From: Vitis vinifera
Lineage: Eukaryota > Streptophyta > Magnoliopsida > Vitales > Vitaceae
DNA length: 64,000 nucleotides
Assembly (NCBI RefSeq): GCF_030704535.1
Contig: NC_081823.1
Span: 10,342,501-10,406,500 of the forward strand
Reading direction: 5' to 3'
Shown piece by piece: positions 22,516 through 34,425 of this stretch. The stretch's first letter is position 1, and each line of letters opens with the position of its first letter. A program made the translations under genes and the position numbers. The notes under the pieces were generated by a model. That model did no database searches, was not told the DNA's origin, and saw only the letters and a program-made list of their open reading frames with translations.

Positions 22516-22769
22516 ATGTCAGAATATAGGTCAACTAGCTCAACATTCTTTTTATCTTGTTATAATGAAAATTATAGAATCTTGTTGGAGTAAGTTATGT
22601 AATAACCAAAAGTGGTAATAACAGGGAATGAGCTCTTTGAAAGAGGGCATCCAAAGAAGGAAAAATACCCTCATGTTCTTTTAGCATATGAGTATGTAGA
22701 TTGCACATAATATTATATATAGATATGAAGTTATAATTATATATATAAAAGAAAAGGAGTACAAGTGCA

Positions 22770-23060
22770 TAGGGATGGCAATGGGGTGGTTTGGGATAGG
22801 TCATCTTATCTTAATCTCTTCCCGTTTATTCAAAATAATTTTGATTTTTGTCCCAATTAAAAAATTAAACGGAATGGGTGGTGGTATAAATTAGGACGAT
22901 GTGAGACAGGACAAGACAATATTTGAAACCACCTTGAACCTATTTTGGGTTTTTAAAAATTTCAAACCTATCAATAACCTATTTATTTAAATTTCAAACT
23001 CGCCCCATTAAAGGCAAGGAAGAGTAGCTACCCGAAAAAATCCATCCATTGTCATCCCTA
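22770..23060. mobile_element. hAT-like MITE 2 (291 bp)
   Basis: TIRs TAGGGATGGCAATGG (left) and CCATTGTCATCCCTA (right) are complementary except one base. The 8-bp flanks are identical: CAAGTGCA at 22762-22769 and 23061-23068, as hAT transposition makes. The match extends to ACAAGTGCAT if the terminal T/A are counted as duplication, so a 10-bp alternative exists. The inside is non-coding, with GGGATAGG and GACAGGACAAGACA motifs. Confidence 0.85.
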
Positions 23061-25112
23061 CAAGTGCATATTAAATAAATTAATGTGGTGGCTCTAATGG
23101 AGACATGCTTAGAATATGATATAATGGGAGTATGAGTATATATGAAAAACATAGAAGAATATAGAACGTATGAATAAATGTAACTTTTGAGTGTGAGATC
23201 ATAACAAATTGGGTGCAGCATATACAAATATATTGCTTTAAGAATTCTGGTGGGCTGAATGTTTTGGTATAGGAATTATTGGAGAGAATATGGAATGCAA
23301 AAATATGAAATATTTTGGATAAATGAAAACTCACTTGTTGATACAAAATCTGGGTTAAGAGGATATACAAAAATATAAGCATGGTTGGTGGTTGTAGAAT
23401 TCCAAATTGAAGTGCAGCACCTTAATATTTTTGGACAAGAGGTATAAATAGGAGTCATACCTAGAACATAGTGTAAATATACAGTGTCAAGTAGTAAATA
23501 ATCTTAAATATATATACTATATTTGATTATATGTTAAAAAAAAATAAAAAATTCTCATATTTAGTTTCATCATAGAAAATACGGAAAAAATATCAAATAT
23601 AATTAAAATTAATTAAAATTTTAAATATTTTAAAATTATTTCATATTTACATAGAAAGAGAAAATGAATGAAACGCGTTTGAATTAATATATTAAAATGA
23701 ATTAATGATTTTAAATTTATTTTTTATTTTTCTTCATTATTTTTCTTTTATTTTACTTTTCCTCTATTTTTTCTCTCTCGTGTTTTCCCTTCAATTTTCC
23801 ATAAACCAAACATAGCTATAATATTATAATAGCTTTGTTTTAAAATAAACATTCAATTTGAATTTCCTAATATAACCTAATGGGAATTTAATTTATTTTA
23901 CTATTTTGCATTAATTTATGAAATATCTATTTTTCTGTCCAAATTTAGAAAAAATTTGTTTGTATTTTTGTAAATTTTGTACATGAAATTTATTCATTCA
24001 ATTACACTAAAATTTATAAGACACTACACATCCTTATCTGTAGCATAAATTTTTCTTTCCATTTTCACTGTGTTCTTAACAGGCTATGTTCAGACCCAAC
24101 AAATCCACTCATGGTTCTTCCTTGCCAAAATGCTCCATGCATGAACACAATCCCTCCATTCGAGTCAGGTCTCTGATGTGTTTGTGCCCCATGGTTGTCG
24201 TACCATAAGCATATATTCATTTCTGAGAACGAAGCAAGCAACCAAACGGACCCCAGGATACTTCAGTTTGAGATTTTGACTGGGATTTTTTGGAAGATTA
24301 TCCCTGATTTGAATTTTCATGGCTCAAAACATTCCCTAGATTACTCAGCCTCCATTAACACTCATTTCTCAATGAAAGCAAAATGCTGAAGTTTACCAAC
24401 CCAGGTTCAAACTTAGTACACTTGTCATATGATGCAGGACTGAGCTAATTCAAAACTGTTCATCTAATGTGGCAATCCTAAAGTCATATTGCTTCCTTCC
24501 AGCATTACAGAACAAAACTCAAAAGGTAAAAGCTAAGCAAAACTCATTCTGTGTCGTATCATGCTGAACTTAGGAACTAAAATATCTATGGTTAAACACC
24601 TGGAAAGTAATAATTCCATGGTTCCCTAGAATGGGATCAGTCCAAGTCTCAGGAATTTGAAAAACATTTTATGTGCCAGCATGAAAATAAAATTTAGGCC
24701 CAAAGATCCCTGACCAAGTTATCTTGGCCTTCACAACCCTCTCCCAGCACATTATCAAGGGTATCTACTTTGTTTCCTGATGGATATTTAGACCAGCTTT
24801 CGCTAAAATGGTTTTGGGGATCAAGCAGAAAGTACAAAATAGATTGTATGCCATTCTAAATAGAATGCATGTCACACCAGGACTGCAATTTGATCATGAA
24901 AATTGACAGAGATCATCTCACCTGAAAGTATGAATTTCTATAAAATTTACAATAATTCCTGCTCTCCTGCACACAAGTGTACTGAGACAAAAACCAAAAA
25001 CAAAAAGAGTATAGTTTTCACCTATAGAACAACACCGGTGCTTAACTTGTATTCACTAGCAAACAAGGCAAAAGGTGCTCACTTCTCAGAAACATGTTCT
25101 ATTTCTCCTTCT
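23061..25112. other. Intergenic region and 3' flank of the DUF2431 gene 3
   Basis: 23470-24060 is strongly AT-rich with poly-A/T runs. 24060-25112 is less biased and probably includes the 3' UTR of the gene ending at 25113. Short frames here lack family resemblance or codon structure. No repeats with clear termini were recognised. Confidence 0.5.
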
Positions 25113-28046
25113 TTACAAGTAATGATCAGGACCCAATAACATCCTTTGTAGGAATGCTGATCTCAACCTGCTCAAATGTTGAAGCTCTTGCAGAAGGTTT
25201 ATGTAACCAGTCAAGGTTCTTCCTGGACCTTCAGCCATATATCTTTCAAAGCCAAGCCTAAGTGCTTCATGAACAGTATAGCCCACATCGTAACCAGTTC
25301 TTCCAAATGTTTCCACAGCATGATTGAAGTATCCATCAAAGATCCGAGAACATTCATTGCTGACAGAGATTGTTAAAGGTAACCCCATATGCCTTGGGAT
25401 GCCATTCATATTTGCTAAAATATTTCTTCCAGGACCTCTGTAATCAGATGAACCTGGCCACTGCTGCATTTGCATTAGATTAATTTGCTGAGATCCTCGG
25501 TGATTTAAATCAGAGTGGCACACGATTCTGGACATTTTCATAGCAGTGGGGGAGAATCTGAATTTGAAAGTACTGCAAGCTCCCAAACGGAAGGGCTCAT
25601 CACATCTTGAACCAGCTCCTCTCTTATTGTTATAGCCTGGGTAGTCCTCTTTCTTAAAATCAACACACTCAAACAGCACCAGAGAGTTTTGAGAAGCAAG
25701 TTCCTCAAGATTCCAGTGGGAAAATGGAGCTGTGGTTTTGTGATTTACATGAATTTCACCATTGGCTCTTAGCATGCCACTTGCATTCCTGAAGAAACCA
25801 TGCACAAGATCCCTATGCATACTGTAGCATAAGATGGGATGACAACATAAGTACAATCCACACAGAATTAATAAAGAAATCAGCCATTCTATAAAAGCCT
25901 TAGGTACAACTAGATTGAACCATTTGAAATCAGCAGAAAACAATGCATCAAAGATACTCATATTCCTTTTGATTTTTTTTTTTGGTTGTCAGACACACAG
26001 GTAAAAAAATATTATCAGATGATGATGTCTATAATTAATTTACCTGTGATAATGAAATTTTTCTTCTACATATTTGTATCTTTGATATATATTCTACCAC
26101 TTCAAAAGAGAAACCCAGCACTCCCATCATTTGGAAGCAAAGGCATGATATTTCTGGTGCACCTGTATAGCAGTTAATCTTGTTTTAAGGTTGTAAGTTA
26201 GATGCCTAGCATCTGAGCTGAAGACCAGCACATGGGCCAATGCCCATGGTACATGATAGTAACAACTAGAATTCTTAAAAATACTATGAAGACAATAACT
26301 GATTCAGTTACATGTAGGGTTCCAAATACCCCCCAGTTCTATCCTTTGCTGCCCTGGCTTTTGTGATGGAGACTTTGTCCATCAACATGTAGAAGCTGAA
26401 ATTATAACATAATCTCATTATGGAGGCATTGGAAACCTACACATGACCATGTAGATGTGATTCATTTGCCAATACGATGAATCATACTGCACTTGTGCAG
26501 ACTCATGGCTATATACTGCAGAAATAGGTAAACATATGACCACAGAATGTGTGTTATGCATCTTCACCACTTTGATAAAGTGGTCAAAATTTCCCCTTAT
26601 GAGGACTTGAATGGGATCATCAAATGCGTGCTCCAAACCCACGGCTAGCTACCTTGATGGGCATCACCATCTGAACCAATTGAACAAACACACAGTTCTG
26701 TGCATAGACAAAAAGGGCATGAAATGTAAATGAACTCACAAACACAAATAAAACATAGGAGAAAAGTAACATTGACCATGACGAGCAACTACAATGTATG
26801 GAAGATTTTGCTGTGAAATTCAAGCTACATATCATATCCATAATAACAATACGTTTTCTTCGTACAGAGAGAAGGTAGTTTTGAGGAATTATGAAATTTC
26901 CATCACATAGATAAGAAATAAAAGTTGAGGCCTTACTTAATCATAAGCCTGTTGTCTTCCGTTCCATGGAAGCCTGCATGAGGAAAGTTATATATAATGC
27001 GGTCGAATTTCCGCATCTTGAGATCAGTATGAAGCTTCATCTTGGTTGCATCCACTCCAAATAAAAGAGATGCTCCCAGCTTCTCTAAAGCTTCCAAATT
27101 TGATTTTGCTTTCTTGTACATCTTTATCAGAACATCTAGTTTAAGATTGTGTCAGAAAACAAGTTGTCCAAAAAATAGCATTCCTCATAAAACAGAGAGA
27201 CTACAACTTAATTTAAAAATTTGTATATTGAACTCAACAAAGACTAAACCTCAACTAAACAAATGAAACATTGGCAAATGTGATAACTCCCCAAATATTG
27301 AATATAACAACCTTCAAATTCTTAATTTGCATATCCTGTACCCAAAATGAAAATGACATTTCAATTTCAGAGCATCATAGAAGTCAGAACCCTTGTCAAT
27401 TTTGATATTTGGAAAGTACAATAACACTGGGGAATTCTTGTCCAACAGGAGGATTTGGAAAAACATAAACCCATAAAAAAACTCACACAATGTTAAAAAA
27501 TATTTTGTTGATAATAAAATAAAAGCTCTTCAAATTCCACCTCTTGACTCTCCCCAGTTGCTTTCATTTCAAAATAGTCCTTCATCTCCAAACCCAGATG
27601 TTTGGTTCTCAGAAACTGAGAAAGAAAAATAACACAAAAGCAAGTTTCACTTATATTCCAAGGTTGACCATTTCTTCAACCCATATTTCTGGCATGCTTC
27701 TTTCTCTTCCAGTCATGACAACCAAATAAAGAAAATAATTCCCCTTCTACTGTTTCCCAAAAGTATACAGGGCTAAGGACTACAAGATTAGAGTATAGTA
27801 CACAAGTAACGAGTTGATTCCAATACATATAAAATACAAGAAAAGGGAAAGAGAGAGACCGTATGGGTCGAGAGAAGAAGCAACGATGTTGGAAGCAGAA
27901 GCAAAAGAGTGAGCCAAACACAGAGAGAAAGAGAAGTCTCCTTCACCAACCAAGAGAATTTGATGAAACGAGGAATAATGCATCAACCGTTTCTCTTGTT
28001 CTTCCACACCCACTTCATCTTTCACCATTTCCTCCCCGACAGCCAT
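25113..28046 (-). CDS. DUF2431 / BMT5-like methyltransferase-family protein, gene 3 (intact model)
   Basis: Three exons: 28046-27860, 27135-26937, 25821-25113, all GT-AG with consistent phase (364 aa). Exon 1 encodes a short acidic N-terminus and the SAM-binding motif QILLVGEGDFSFS. Exon 2 (199 nt, the same length as in copies A and B) encodes KSNLEALEKLGA, GVDATKM and DRIIYNFPHAGF. Exon 3 begins RDLVHGFFRNAS and carries GEIHVNHKTTAPF, EDYPGYNNKRG and a long C-terminal extension of about 180 aa with no motif I recognise. It lacks the Ser-rich N-terminal extension of copies A and B. No frame breaks. A role in rRNA or other RNA methylation is inference from the family; an unknown plant function is equally possible. 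Confidence 0.87.
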
Positions 28047-28440
28047 TGACGCTTTCTACAGTTACAGAACCAGAGAGACTCATTGAGAGAGAAAGGTAGT
28101 GAAAGTTTGGCCGTGTTTAAAGGGCTTATTTGAAAAACAGAGATTATTTTCAAATAGAAATATTTGGGCTGAATTTACCGAGATGCCACTGTTACCTGGA
28201 TGCTGCAAGCATTGGGATTGTCTCGTTTGTGAGCGATGGAGCTTGGGAGGGGCATTTTGGGAATGGAAGATGCATGGCATGGTCGCCCATTAATGGTGGC
28301 CTGCCCTAACATTGGGGAGTTCAAGCGTCCCTTAAGCTCGGCTCATATGGCTTCTGACGATGCAGATTTAAAAGGGCAGGGGGAATTACTTTCCTTTTTG
28401 GGTTTTTTTTTTTTTGGGAAAGTATGGTATGTAATTACAT
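28047..28440 (-). promoter_or_regulatory. Upstream region of DUF2431 gene 3
   Basis: A GC-richer patch (28100-28400) than its surroundings sits immediately upstream of the ATG and likely contains the 5' UTR and core promoter. I see no unambiguous TATA box at a sensible distance. Short open frames on both strands have no family resemblance. Confidence 0.3.
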
Positions 28441-28629
28441 AAAATTAATTAGTATAAAATAATCTTTAGAATTGTGAATCTAACTGTTCCATAATTTTAT
28501 AAAATAACCAATTTTTTTTATATAAATATTTTTATTATTTCACGTATTCACTCCTAGATTTTTTTTTTCTTAAATTATTTTTATAAGAAAATAGTGAGGA
28601 TGTTTTTATCAAAAAAGGAGACCAAAAAT

Positions 28630-29045
28630 TGATGAAAGGTTATTTAATAATTGTTTTTAAAAATTTTTTTAAAAATGATTTTTAAGAACAGTTTTTAAAA
28701 ACTGTTTTCTAATTTTGTAAAATAAAATTTTGTTTAAAAATTTAAAATATTTTTAATTTATTTTTAATATTTTTAAATATGTTTTAAAAATAACTTTTAT
28801 GTCTAGTGTTTTACTTTTAATCATTCTATATATTTGTATAATTATATTTTAAAATAATTCTCCGAAAACAAGTGAAAACATAAAAAAATAAATAAAATTT
28901 ATTATCCGAAAATACCATATTTTTTATTTTTAAAAACAGAAAATAAAAAACAATTTTTTATTATCAAATACATTTTCCTATTTTTTTGTTCTAGATAACA
29001 AAAAACTATTCTCCAAAACAGTTATCAAATTGGCTCTTAAATTTC
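28630..29045. mobile_element. Possible AT-rich MITE
   Basis: The left segment GGTTATTTAATAATTGTTTTTAAAA (28637 onward) and the right end AAAACAGTTATCAAATTGGCTCTTA (about 29015-29040) form a rough inverted pair around an A/T-rich core. This type of end (CAAATTGGCTC...) is familiar from many plant MITEs. No clear duplication was identified. Confidence 0.33.
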
Positions 29046-29864
29046 TAACGTTGAGTGTTCAGTAACTCTTTTAATCAAATAATCCAAATATATAAATGCT
29101 TTTAATTGAAATAAGAAAAACAAATTATGAATTATTAAGTGTAAAAAATAAAAATTATTTGTTCACATGTGTGAAACGTGTCTCGGGAAAAATTTTGCAA
29201 AATAGGGATAATTTGTTGTATAAGTGATCAAGGAAGCAATTTAATGAGATTGGTCTAGAATACATAACCAATGCACTGCGGGTAAGTTCATTTTTCAAGC
29301 CACATGTCCTACGTATTCGTACAATTTAGTGGCATCTACTGAAAGAAATTGTTAGTTTTGTGGACTTAATAATCGTACGCTAAGAGACGCCAAGGAGAAA
29401 TTCATGCGAAATGTGACATTATTGAGCTCTGCTATGAACCCAATGGACAGGACTGTTAAACAGAGGAAGATCAAAGGCTACAAATGGTCGGCCAAGGGAG
29501 GAGTTCGAGCCTTAAGAGGGCTATTTTTAGCACATTAGCTATGGGAGGTATGGCTTGGGCATGTGTGGAGACAACTTGCATCCACATGGCCTGAGGCATG
29601 TAGTAGAGGTATGTCGAAACTCAAGCATGGTGTTGGGCTTAGAAAACATACTTGTCATAGAGGCTGTAACTTCCAACGACATGCATAGGTCATAATTTGG
29701 CGCAAGTGCAAACAACATTGTCAAGACATGTTGCTTAACTAGAGGCATGGGGTGCGACAATGGCGCCCCGTGGTGGCAAACTCACATGGACTTGACATAG
29801 TAAGTGTTGGATGTTGGTGTGTCTATGATAGGCGGTGAGTGGTACTAGAAGCACATAATATTAT
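29046..29864. other. Unclassified repeat-like sequence, left of the MULE
   Basis: From about 29400 the composition changes to a GC-richer, gene-poor sequence that resumes at 36758 after the MULE. CAAGACATGTTGCTTAACTAG (about 29717-29737) has a close relative immediately right of the MULE (36756-36776), and AGTGTTGGATGTTGG also recurs there. The host element therefore has internal similarity and was interrupted by the MULE. No coding motif recognised. Confidence 0.45.
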
Positions 29865-29973
29865 GGGAAAACTGATCAAAAGGGACAAAAATCCCTCAAT
29901 ATTGTAAAACTAACCCCCCACTTTTAATAGCCTCCAAAATGACCCGATCTGGACAAAAATACCCCTCAGCTAC
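29865..29973 (+). repeat. MULE left terminal inverted repeat
   Basis: Starts GGGAAAACTGATCAAAAGG. It aligns with the reverse complement of 36638-36748 over about 109 bp with scattered substitutions, ending near CTCAGCTA. Confidence 0.93.
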
Positions 29974-31002
29974 ATCAACTCCTTTTTCCCTCTCATTCTA
30001 ATTTTATTTCCCTCCATTCACCTCTTTTTTATTATTTCTTCCACTTTCTCCTTTTTTTCATTTTCTCCTGTTATTCCGTTTCTCCCTTTTCAGTGCATTT
30101 CTTCAAGTCTCACACAGTTTCTCTTCAAATTTCTTCAACTTAAAGCGCTTTAAGTTGTGGTTGGATAAACAGTGTACGTTTATTTTTATTTTTCCATATT
30201 TTTTTCTTTCATGTTTTATTTATTGAATATTTTCAAACATTTAATGAGATGTAGTAAATATTTAAATAAGTTTGAAATTGTTATAATTTTTTTAATATCA
30301 TTTACAACTATGAAAAAATGGATTAAAAAAAGGAAACAATCAACTTAAAAAGTGTAATGTGGAGAAACATTGTTTATATGGAAAAATCAAATGATGGTAA
30401 GTAATAAAACTTATGGAATTTTATGATGGTTTTGGTATTATTTGCATATTTTTTCTTTATATAGATGTAAATATGTGTTAATAAGGTTTTGATATAATAT
30501 ATAAAGTTATCTTTTTTAGTTATATATCAAAACCTTACGGATATTAAGTTGAACTTAACGTAAGTTAAGATTGTATATAGTTATTTTATAGTAACATTAT
30601 ATTATTGTTATTTTATTTAATTATAGTCAATTTGAGTTGAATCATTTGCAAATTACCCTTGACATTAAATGAATTACAACATAACCAATCTTTTAGTAAA
30701 TAAATATATTTTTATTGTTTAAAATAGCTTAGAGTTACAATGTCTGAATTTATTTAATAACTATATACATTGTATTTCTATAGCATTATTGGTATTATTT
30801 GAGGTAGTAAAGATGATTAATAATGTTATTTATTTGTTGTTTATTAAAAAAATAAATATGTGTAATGAAATAATATGTATTTAATAATGAATGAGTTTTT
30901 TAAAATTAATACCTACTTATTGGTGCTAATGCTATGATGTAACTAAAAAATATTCTAATATTGTTTTTTGATGCCACTAATTGAATTATTTTGTTATTTC
31001 AG

Positions 31003-31382
31003 TGGTTGATGAAGTATGGATAATGCTTTTATATGAAGGAGAATGGGTACGAGATGGAAATGTTTTCTATTTTGAAGGAAGTAAAGGTAAAGGCATTGAG
31101 ATCCCGAAAGCTATATCATATAAAGAGTTATTAGGGGTTGTCCATCATATTCTGAAGCTAGATCTAACAAATTGTTTTCTTTCAATGAAGTATGTATTCA
31201 ATTCCAACATACCCACAAGTCCTATACAACTAACTGATGATGGGGATGTGAAATTCTTTATTGGTTTAAATTGTACAAAAGGTAAGCTGCCTGTTCCATT
31301 GTGCATCACAGTTGAAAAGAGAATTGATAATCACAATCAGAAATCAATTTGCAATTCTTATTTTGAATGTCATGTCTTCTGA
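31003..31382 (+). CDS. MULE transposase N-terminal exon (PB1-like region)
   Basis: The exon probably begins after the acceptor TTATTTCAG at 31002. It encodes VVDEVWIMLLYEGEW and then FYFEGSKGKGIEIP, YKELLGVVHHIL and FIGLNCTKG, the N-terminal PB1-like segment common in plant MULE transposases. The first in-frame ATG is within VWIM; a better start may lie in an unidentified 5' exon. The frame ends at 31382 and overlaps the next one by 71 bp in a different phase, so a +1 frameshift (or an intron I cannot place) separates the two. The open frame can be extended to 30981, but only from a TTG. Confidence 0.7.
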
Positions 31383-33468
31383 GATTGATAAAGAATTGAA
31401 TGGGGACTCAATGTTGATGCAAAAAAGTAGACACATTCATTGTGATTCAGTTGAAACTCTTACTGTTGATGGTGAAAATGGACTAAGATTTCAAAATGAG
31501 TCACTTGAAGGGTATAAAGTTCATGATTGGAACATGAATGAGACTGCAACTAATGAGGAGGATTATAGGATGAATACTAACCCTACTAATGATAAGCAAG
31601 TGACCCAAATTGGCTCATTCAGAATTGGTTCAACTCAGAGTGCAGAAATCTTGACCATGATTGATACAAATGATGGTTTCATACATGACAATCCCATTAT
31701 AATCGAAGATGTAGCAAATGAAAGACAAAACATGATGCAACAACCTATAGTTAGTGAAATTAGTGATGACCATTTAGAAGAGCACCAAATATACTCAAGT
31801 AAGAAAGAATTACAAAAGAAGTTGTATATGATGGCTCTGAAAAGGAAGTTTGAGTTCAAAACAACTAAATCCACTACTAAGTTATTGCTTGTTGAATGTT
31901 TTGATAAAGAATGCAAGTGGCGAGTTCGTGCTACCAAGTTGGGGATTTCCAATATGTTTCAAATAATGAAATTCTATTCAACACACACTTGTCGGTTAGA
32001 TATGATGCCTCGTGACAATCGACATGCAAGTAGTTGGTTGATTGGTGAGAGTATAAAAGAAACATATCAAGGGGTTGGTTGTGAATTTCGACCAAAAGAC
32101 ATTGTAGCAGACATTCAAAAGCAGTATGCCGTTCAAATAAGTTATGATAAGGCGTGGAGAGCCAAAGAACTTACTCTAGGTTCTATTAGGGGATCACCTG
32201 AGGAGTCTTATAACACTTTACCATCCTATTGCTATGTTTTAGAGCAAAAAAATACTGGTACCATTACTGATATAGTTACTGATTGTGATAATCAATTCAA
32301 ATACTTTTTTATGTCGATTGGTGCATCTCTTGCTAGGTTTCACACATCAATAAGGCCTGTGATTGCAGTTGATGGGATATTTTTGAAAGCAAAGTACTTC
32401 GGGACTTTATTTATTGCAGCGTGTAAAGATGGCAACAATCAGATATACCTTTTAGCCTTTGGGATTAGTGATTTAGAAAATGATGCCTCATGGGAGTGGT
32501 TTTTACAAAAACTGCATGATGCACTTGGACACATTGATGATTTGTTTGTGATATCAGATCGACATGGTAGCATTGAGAAAGCAATACATAAAGTATTTCC
32601 CCATGCGAGGCATGGTGTTTACACTTATCACGTTGGACAAAATTTGAAGACAAAGTTCAAGAATCCTGCAATTCATAAGTTGTTCCATGATGTTGCCTAT
32701 GCTTATCGTGTTTTAGAGTTTAATTTTATATTTGGGCAACTAGAGATGATTGACCCAAGAGCAGCAAGATATTTTATGGATATAGGTGTTGATCGATGGA
32801 CACGTTCATATTCTACCGAAAAAAGATATAATATCATGACGACAGGGATCGTTGAAAGCCTTAATGTTGTGTTGAAAAATGCTAGAGATCTTCTGGTTTT
32901 GAAATTGGTTGAAGAATTGAGAAACTTACTTCAAAAATGGTTTGTGACTCGTCAACAACAAGCAATGTCAATGTCAACTGAACTTACCATGTGGGCTGAT
33001 GGAGAACTTCATTCGAGGTATAATATGTCAGCAACATATCTAGTGGAACCTATCAACTCCAAGGAGTGTAATGTTAACTATGCTGGCATTAGTGCTCAAG
33101 TGAATTTAGACACTCGTTCATGCACATGTCGACAATTTGATCTTGATCATATTCCATGTGCACATGCTATTGCTGCTTGTAGATTTTATAACATTTCATG
33201 TTACACTTTGTGCTCCAAGTATTTTACTACTATAGCATTGTTATCTTCATATTCAGAGTGTATTTATCCAACTGGAAATGAAATAGATTGGGTAGTACCT
33301 AATCATATTCGTGACAAAGTTGTGTTACCACCTAAAACGAGACGTCCAATAGGAAGACCAAAGAAAGTAAGAATTCCTTCTGGTGGAGAAGGCAAGCGCA
33401 CATCTCGTTGTAGTCGATGTGGTCAATATGGGCATAATTGGAAAACATGCAAACGACCAATCCCTTGA
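31312..33468 (+). CDS. MULE (MURA-like) transposase, main frame
   Basis: Open for 718 codons; the first ATG is at 31372, the 31312 position being TTG, so the true 5' end probably comes from the upstream exon. Using 31312 as codon 1: DNA-binding Mutator domain about 160-230 (CFDKECKWRVRATKLG, STHTC); MULE transposase domain about 350-455 with Asp354 (AVDGIFLKAKYFG) and Asp416 (FVISDRHGS); SWIM zinc finger Cys604-Cys606-Cys616-His618; C-terminal CCHC knuckle Cys700-Cys703-His708-Cys713. In this subfamily the CX2H of the C2H signature reads GVCxYH; here it reads HGVYTYH, so the Cys is replaced by Tyr437. That probably kills activity. The long frame without stops suggests recent activity of a parent. 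Confidence 0.9.
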   Translation: MKRELIITIRNQFAILILNVMSSEIDKELNGDSMLMQKSRHIHCDSVETLTVDGENGLRFQNESLEGYKVHDWNMNETATNEEDYRMNTNPTNDKQVTQIGSFRIGSTQSAEILTMIDTNDGFIHDNPIIIEDVANERQNMMQQPIVSEISDDHLEEHQIYSSKKELQKKLYMMALKRKFEFKTTKSTTKLLLVECFDKECKWRVRATKLGISNMFQIMKFYSTHTCRLDMMPRDNRHASSWLIGESIKETYQGVGCEFRPKDIVADIQKQYAVQISYDKAWRAKELTLGSIRGSPEESYNTLPSYCYVLEQKNTGTITDIVTDCDNQFKYFFMSIGASLARFHTSIRPVIAVDGIFLKAKYFGTLFIAACKDGNNQIYLLAFGISDLENDASWEWFLQKLHDALGHIDDLFVISDRHGSIEKAIHKVFPHARHGVYTYHVGQNLKTKFKNPAIHKLFHDVAYAYRVLEFNFIFGQLEMIDPRAARYFMDIGVDRWTRSYSTEKRYNIMTTGIVESLNVVLKNARDLLVLKLVEELRNLLQKWFVTRQQQAMSMSTELTMWADGELHSRYNMSATYLVEPINSKECNVNYAGISAQVNLDTRSCTCRQFDLDHIPCAHAIAACRFYNISCYTLCSKYFTTIALLSSYSECIYPTGNEIDWVVPNHIRDKVVLPPKTRRPIGRPKKVRIPSGGEGKRTSRCSRCGQYGHNWKTCKRPIP

Positions 33469-33768
33469 TATCATGATAGCTTTGGCACTCTATGAACTTA
33501 CATGGAATGAAAATTGTAATAGTGAGCTTTTTTGTTTTTTTGGTACCCATGTGAACGGAAATGTAAGTTACTTTTTTGTATTAGGTGATAGAATAAGGAC
33601 ATAGATGAATATTGTAATAATGATCCCCTTTTTTTGCATACCCATAGAAATGGAGATATTTGTTACTTTTGTACATATATGTTATGATGAGTTATGTATA
33701 AAGTATGAATGAAAATTACATGTTTATTATCAAACTATGGACTCAACTATTCTCACGTTTATTGATAA

Positions 33769-34260
33769 GGAACTTGACAATAGTTAAGTTCAGGTTTTGT
33801 CTAAAGACTGTAGACTTAACTACCTTCAAGTTTGTACATAAAACAACTTGATAATGATTAAGTTCAGGTTTTGTCTAAAGACTGTTGACTTAACTGCCTT
33901 CAAGTTGGTACATAAAACAACTTGACAATAGTTAAGTTCAGGTTTTGTCTGAAGACTGTGGACTTAACTACCTTTAAGTTTGTTCATAAAATAACTTGAC
34001 AATAGTTAAGTTCAAGTTAAAATGGCAAACTGTAAACACAACTTCCTATGAGTCTATAGAAGATCAACTTGATACCTGTTAAGTCCAGATTAAATATGTT
34101 ATTCTGGAATAGATTTCGACTTAATATCTGTCAAGTTTGTTCACAGTTAACTTGATAGTAGTTAAGTTCAGGTGTTCTATTAAGACTGTGGACTTAACTA
34201 CCTTCAAGTTTGTACACATAACAACTTGACAACATTCAAGTTTAGTTTAAAAAGTCAATT
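33769..34260. repeat. Tandem repeat, about 74-bp units with an inverted AACTTGAC...TTAAGTT motif
   Basis: The anchor TTAAGTTCAGG (or a close variant) starts at 33784, 33858, 33932, 34006, 34079 and 34162: four spacings of 73-74 bp, then 83. Each unit contains AACTTGAYAATAGTTAAGTT, partly self-complementary, and GACTTAACTACCTTCAAGTT. Single related motifs recur inside the cargo gene at about 35788-35810 and 35953-35975. The array lies between the two converging genes of the MULE. Confidence 0.93.
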
Positions 34261-34425
34261 GTATACATAACTATTGAACAACATTCATCAAAATATCCAA
34301 GTAGATATATCAACCTGTCCAACTACATTTATCAAAATGTCTAACTACATATATGAAGCTATCCAATTACATATAACAAACCATCCAACTACATTATCAA
34401 AATGTGAAATATCAACATGAATTCA

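Noticed and set aside
23000..23460. Overlapping Ser/Tyr/Ile-rich minus-strand frames
   Set aside because: They change frame repeatedly, have no motif and overlap the end of the hAT-like MITE.
29539..29760. A 73-codon minus-strand frame near the MULE as a gene
   Set aside because: No conserved residues and contained in unclassified repeat-like DNA.
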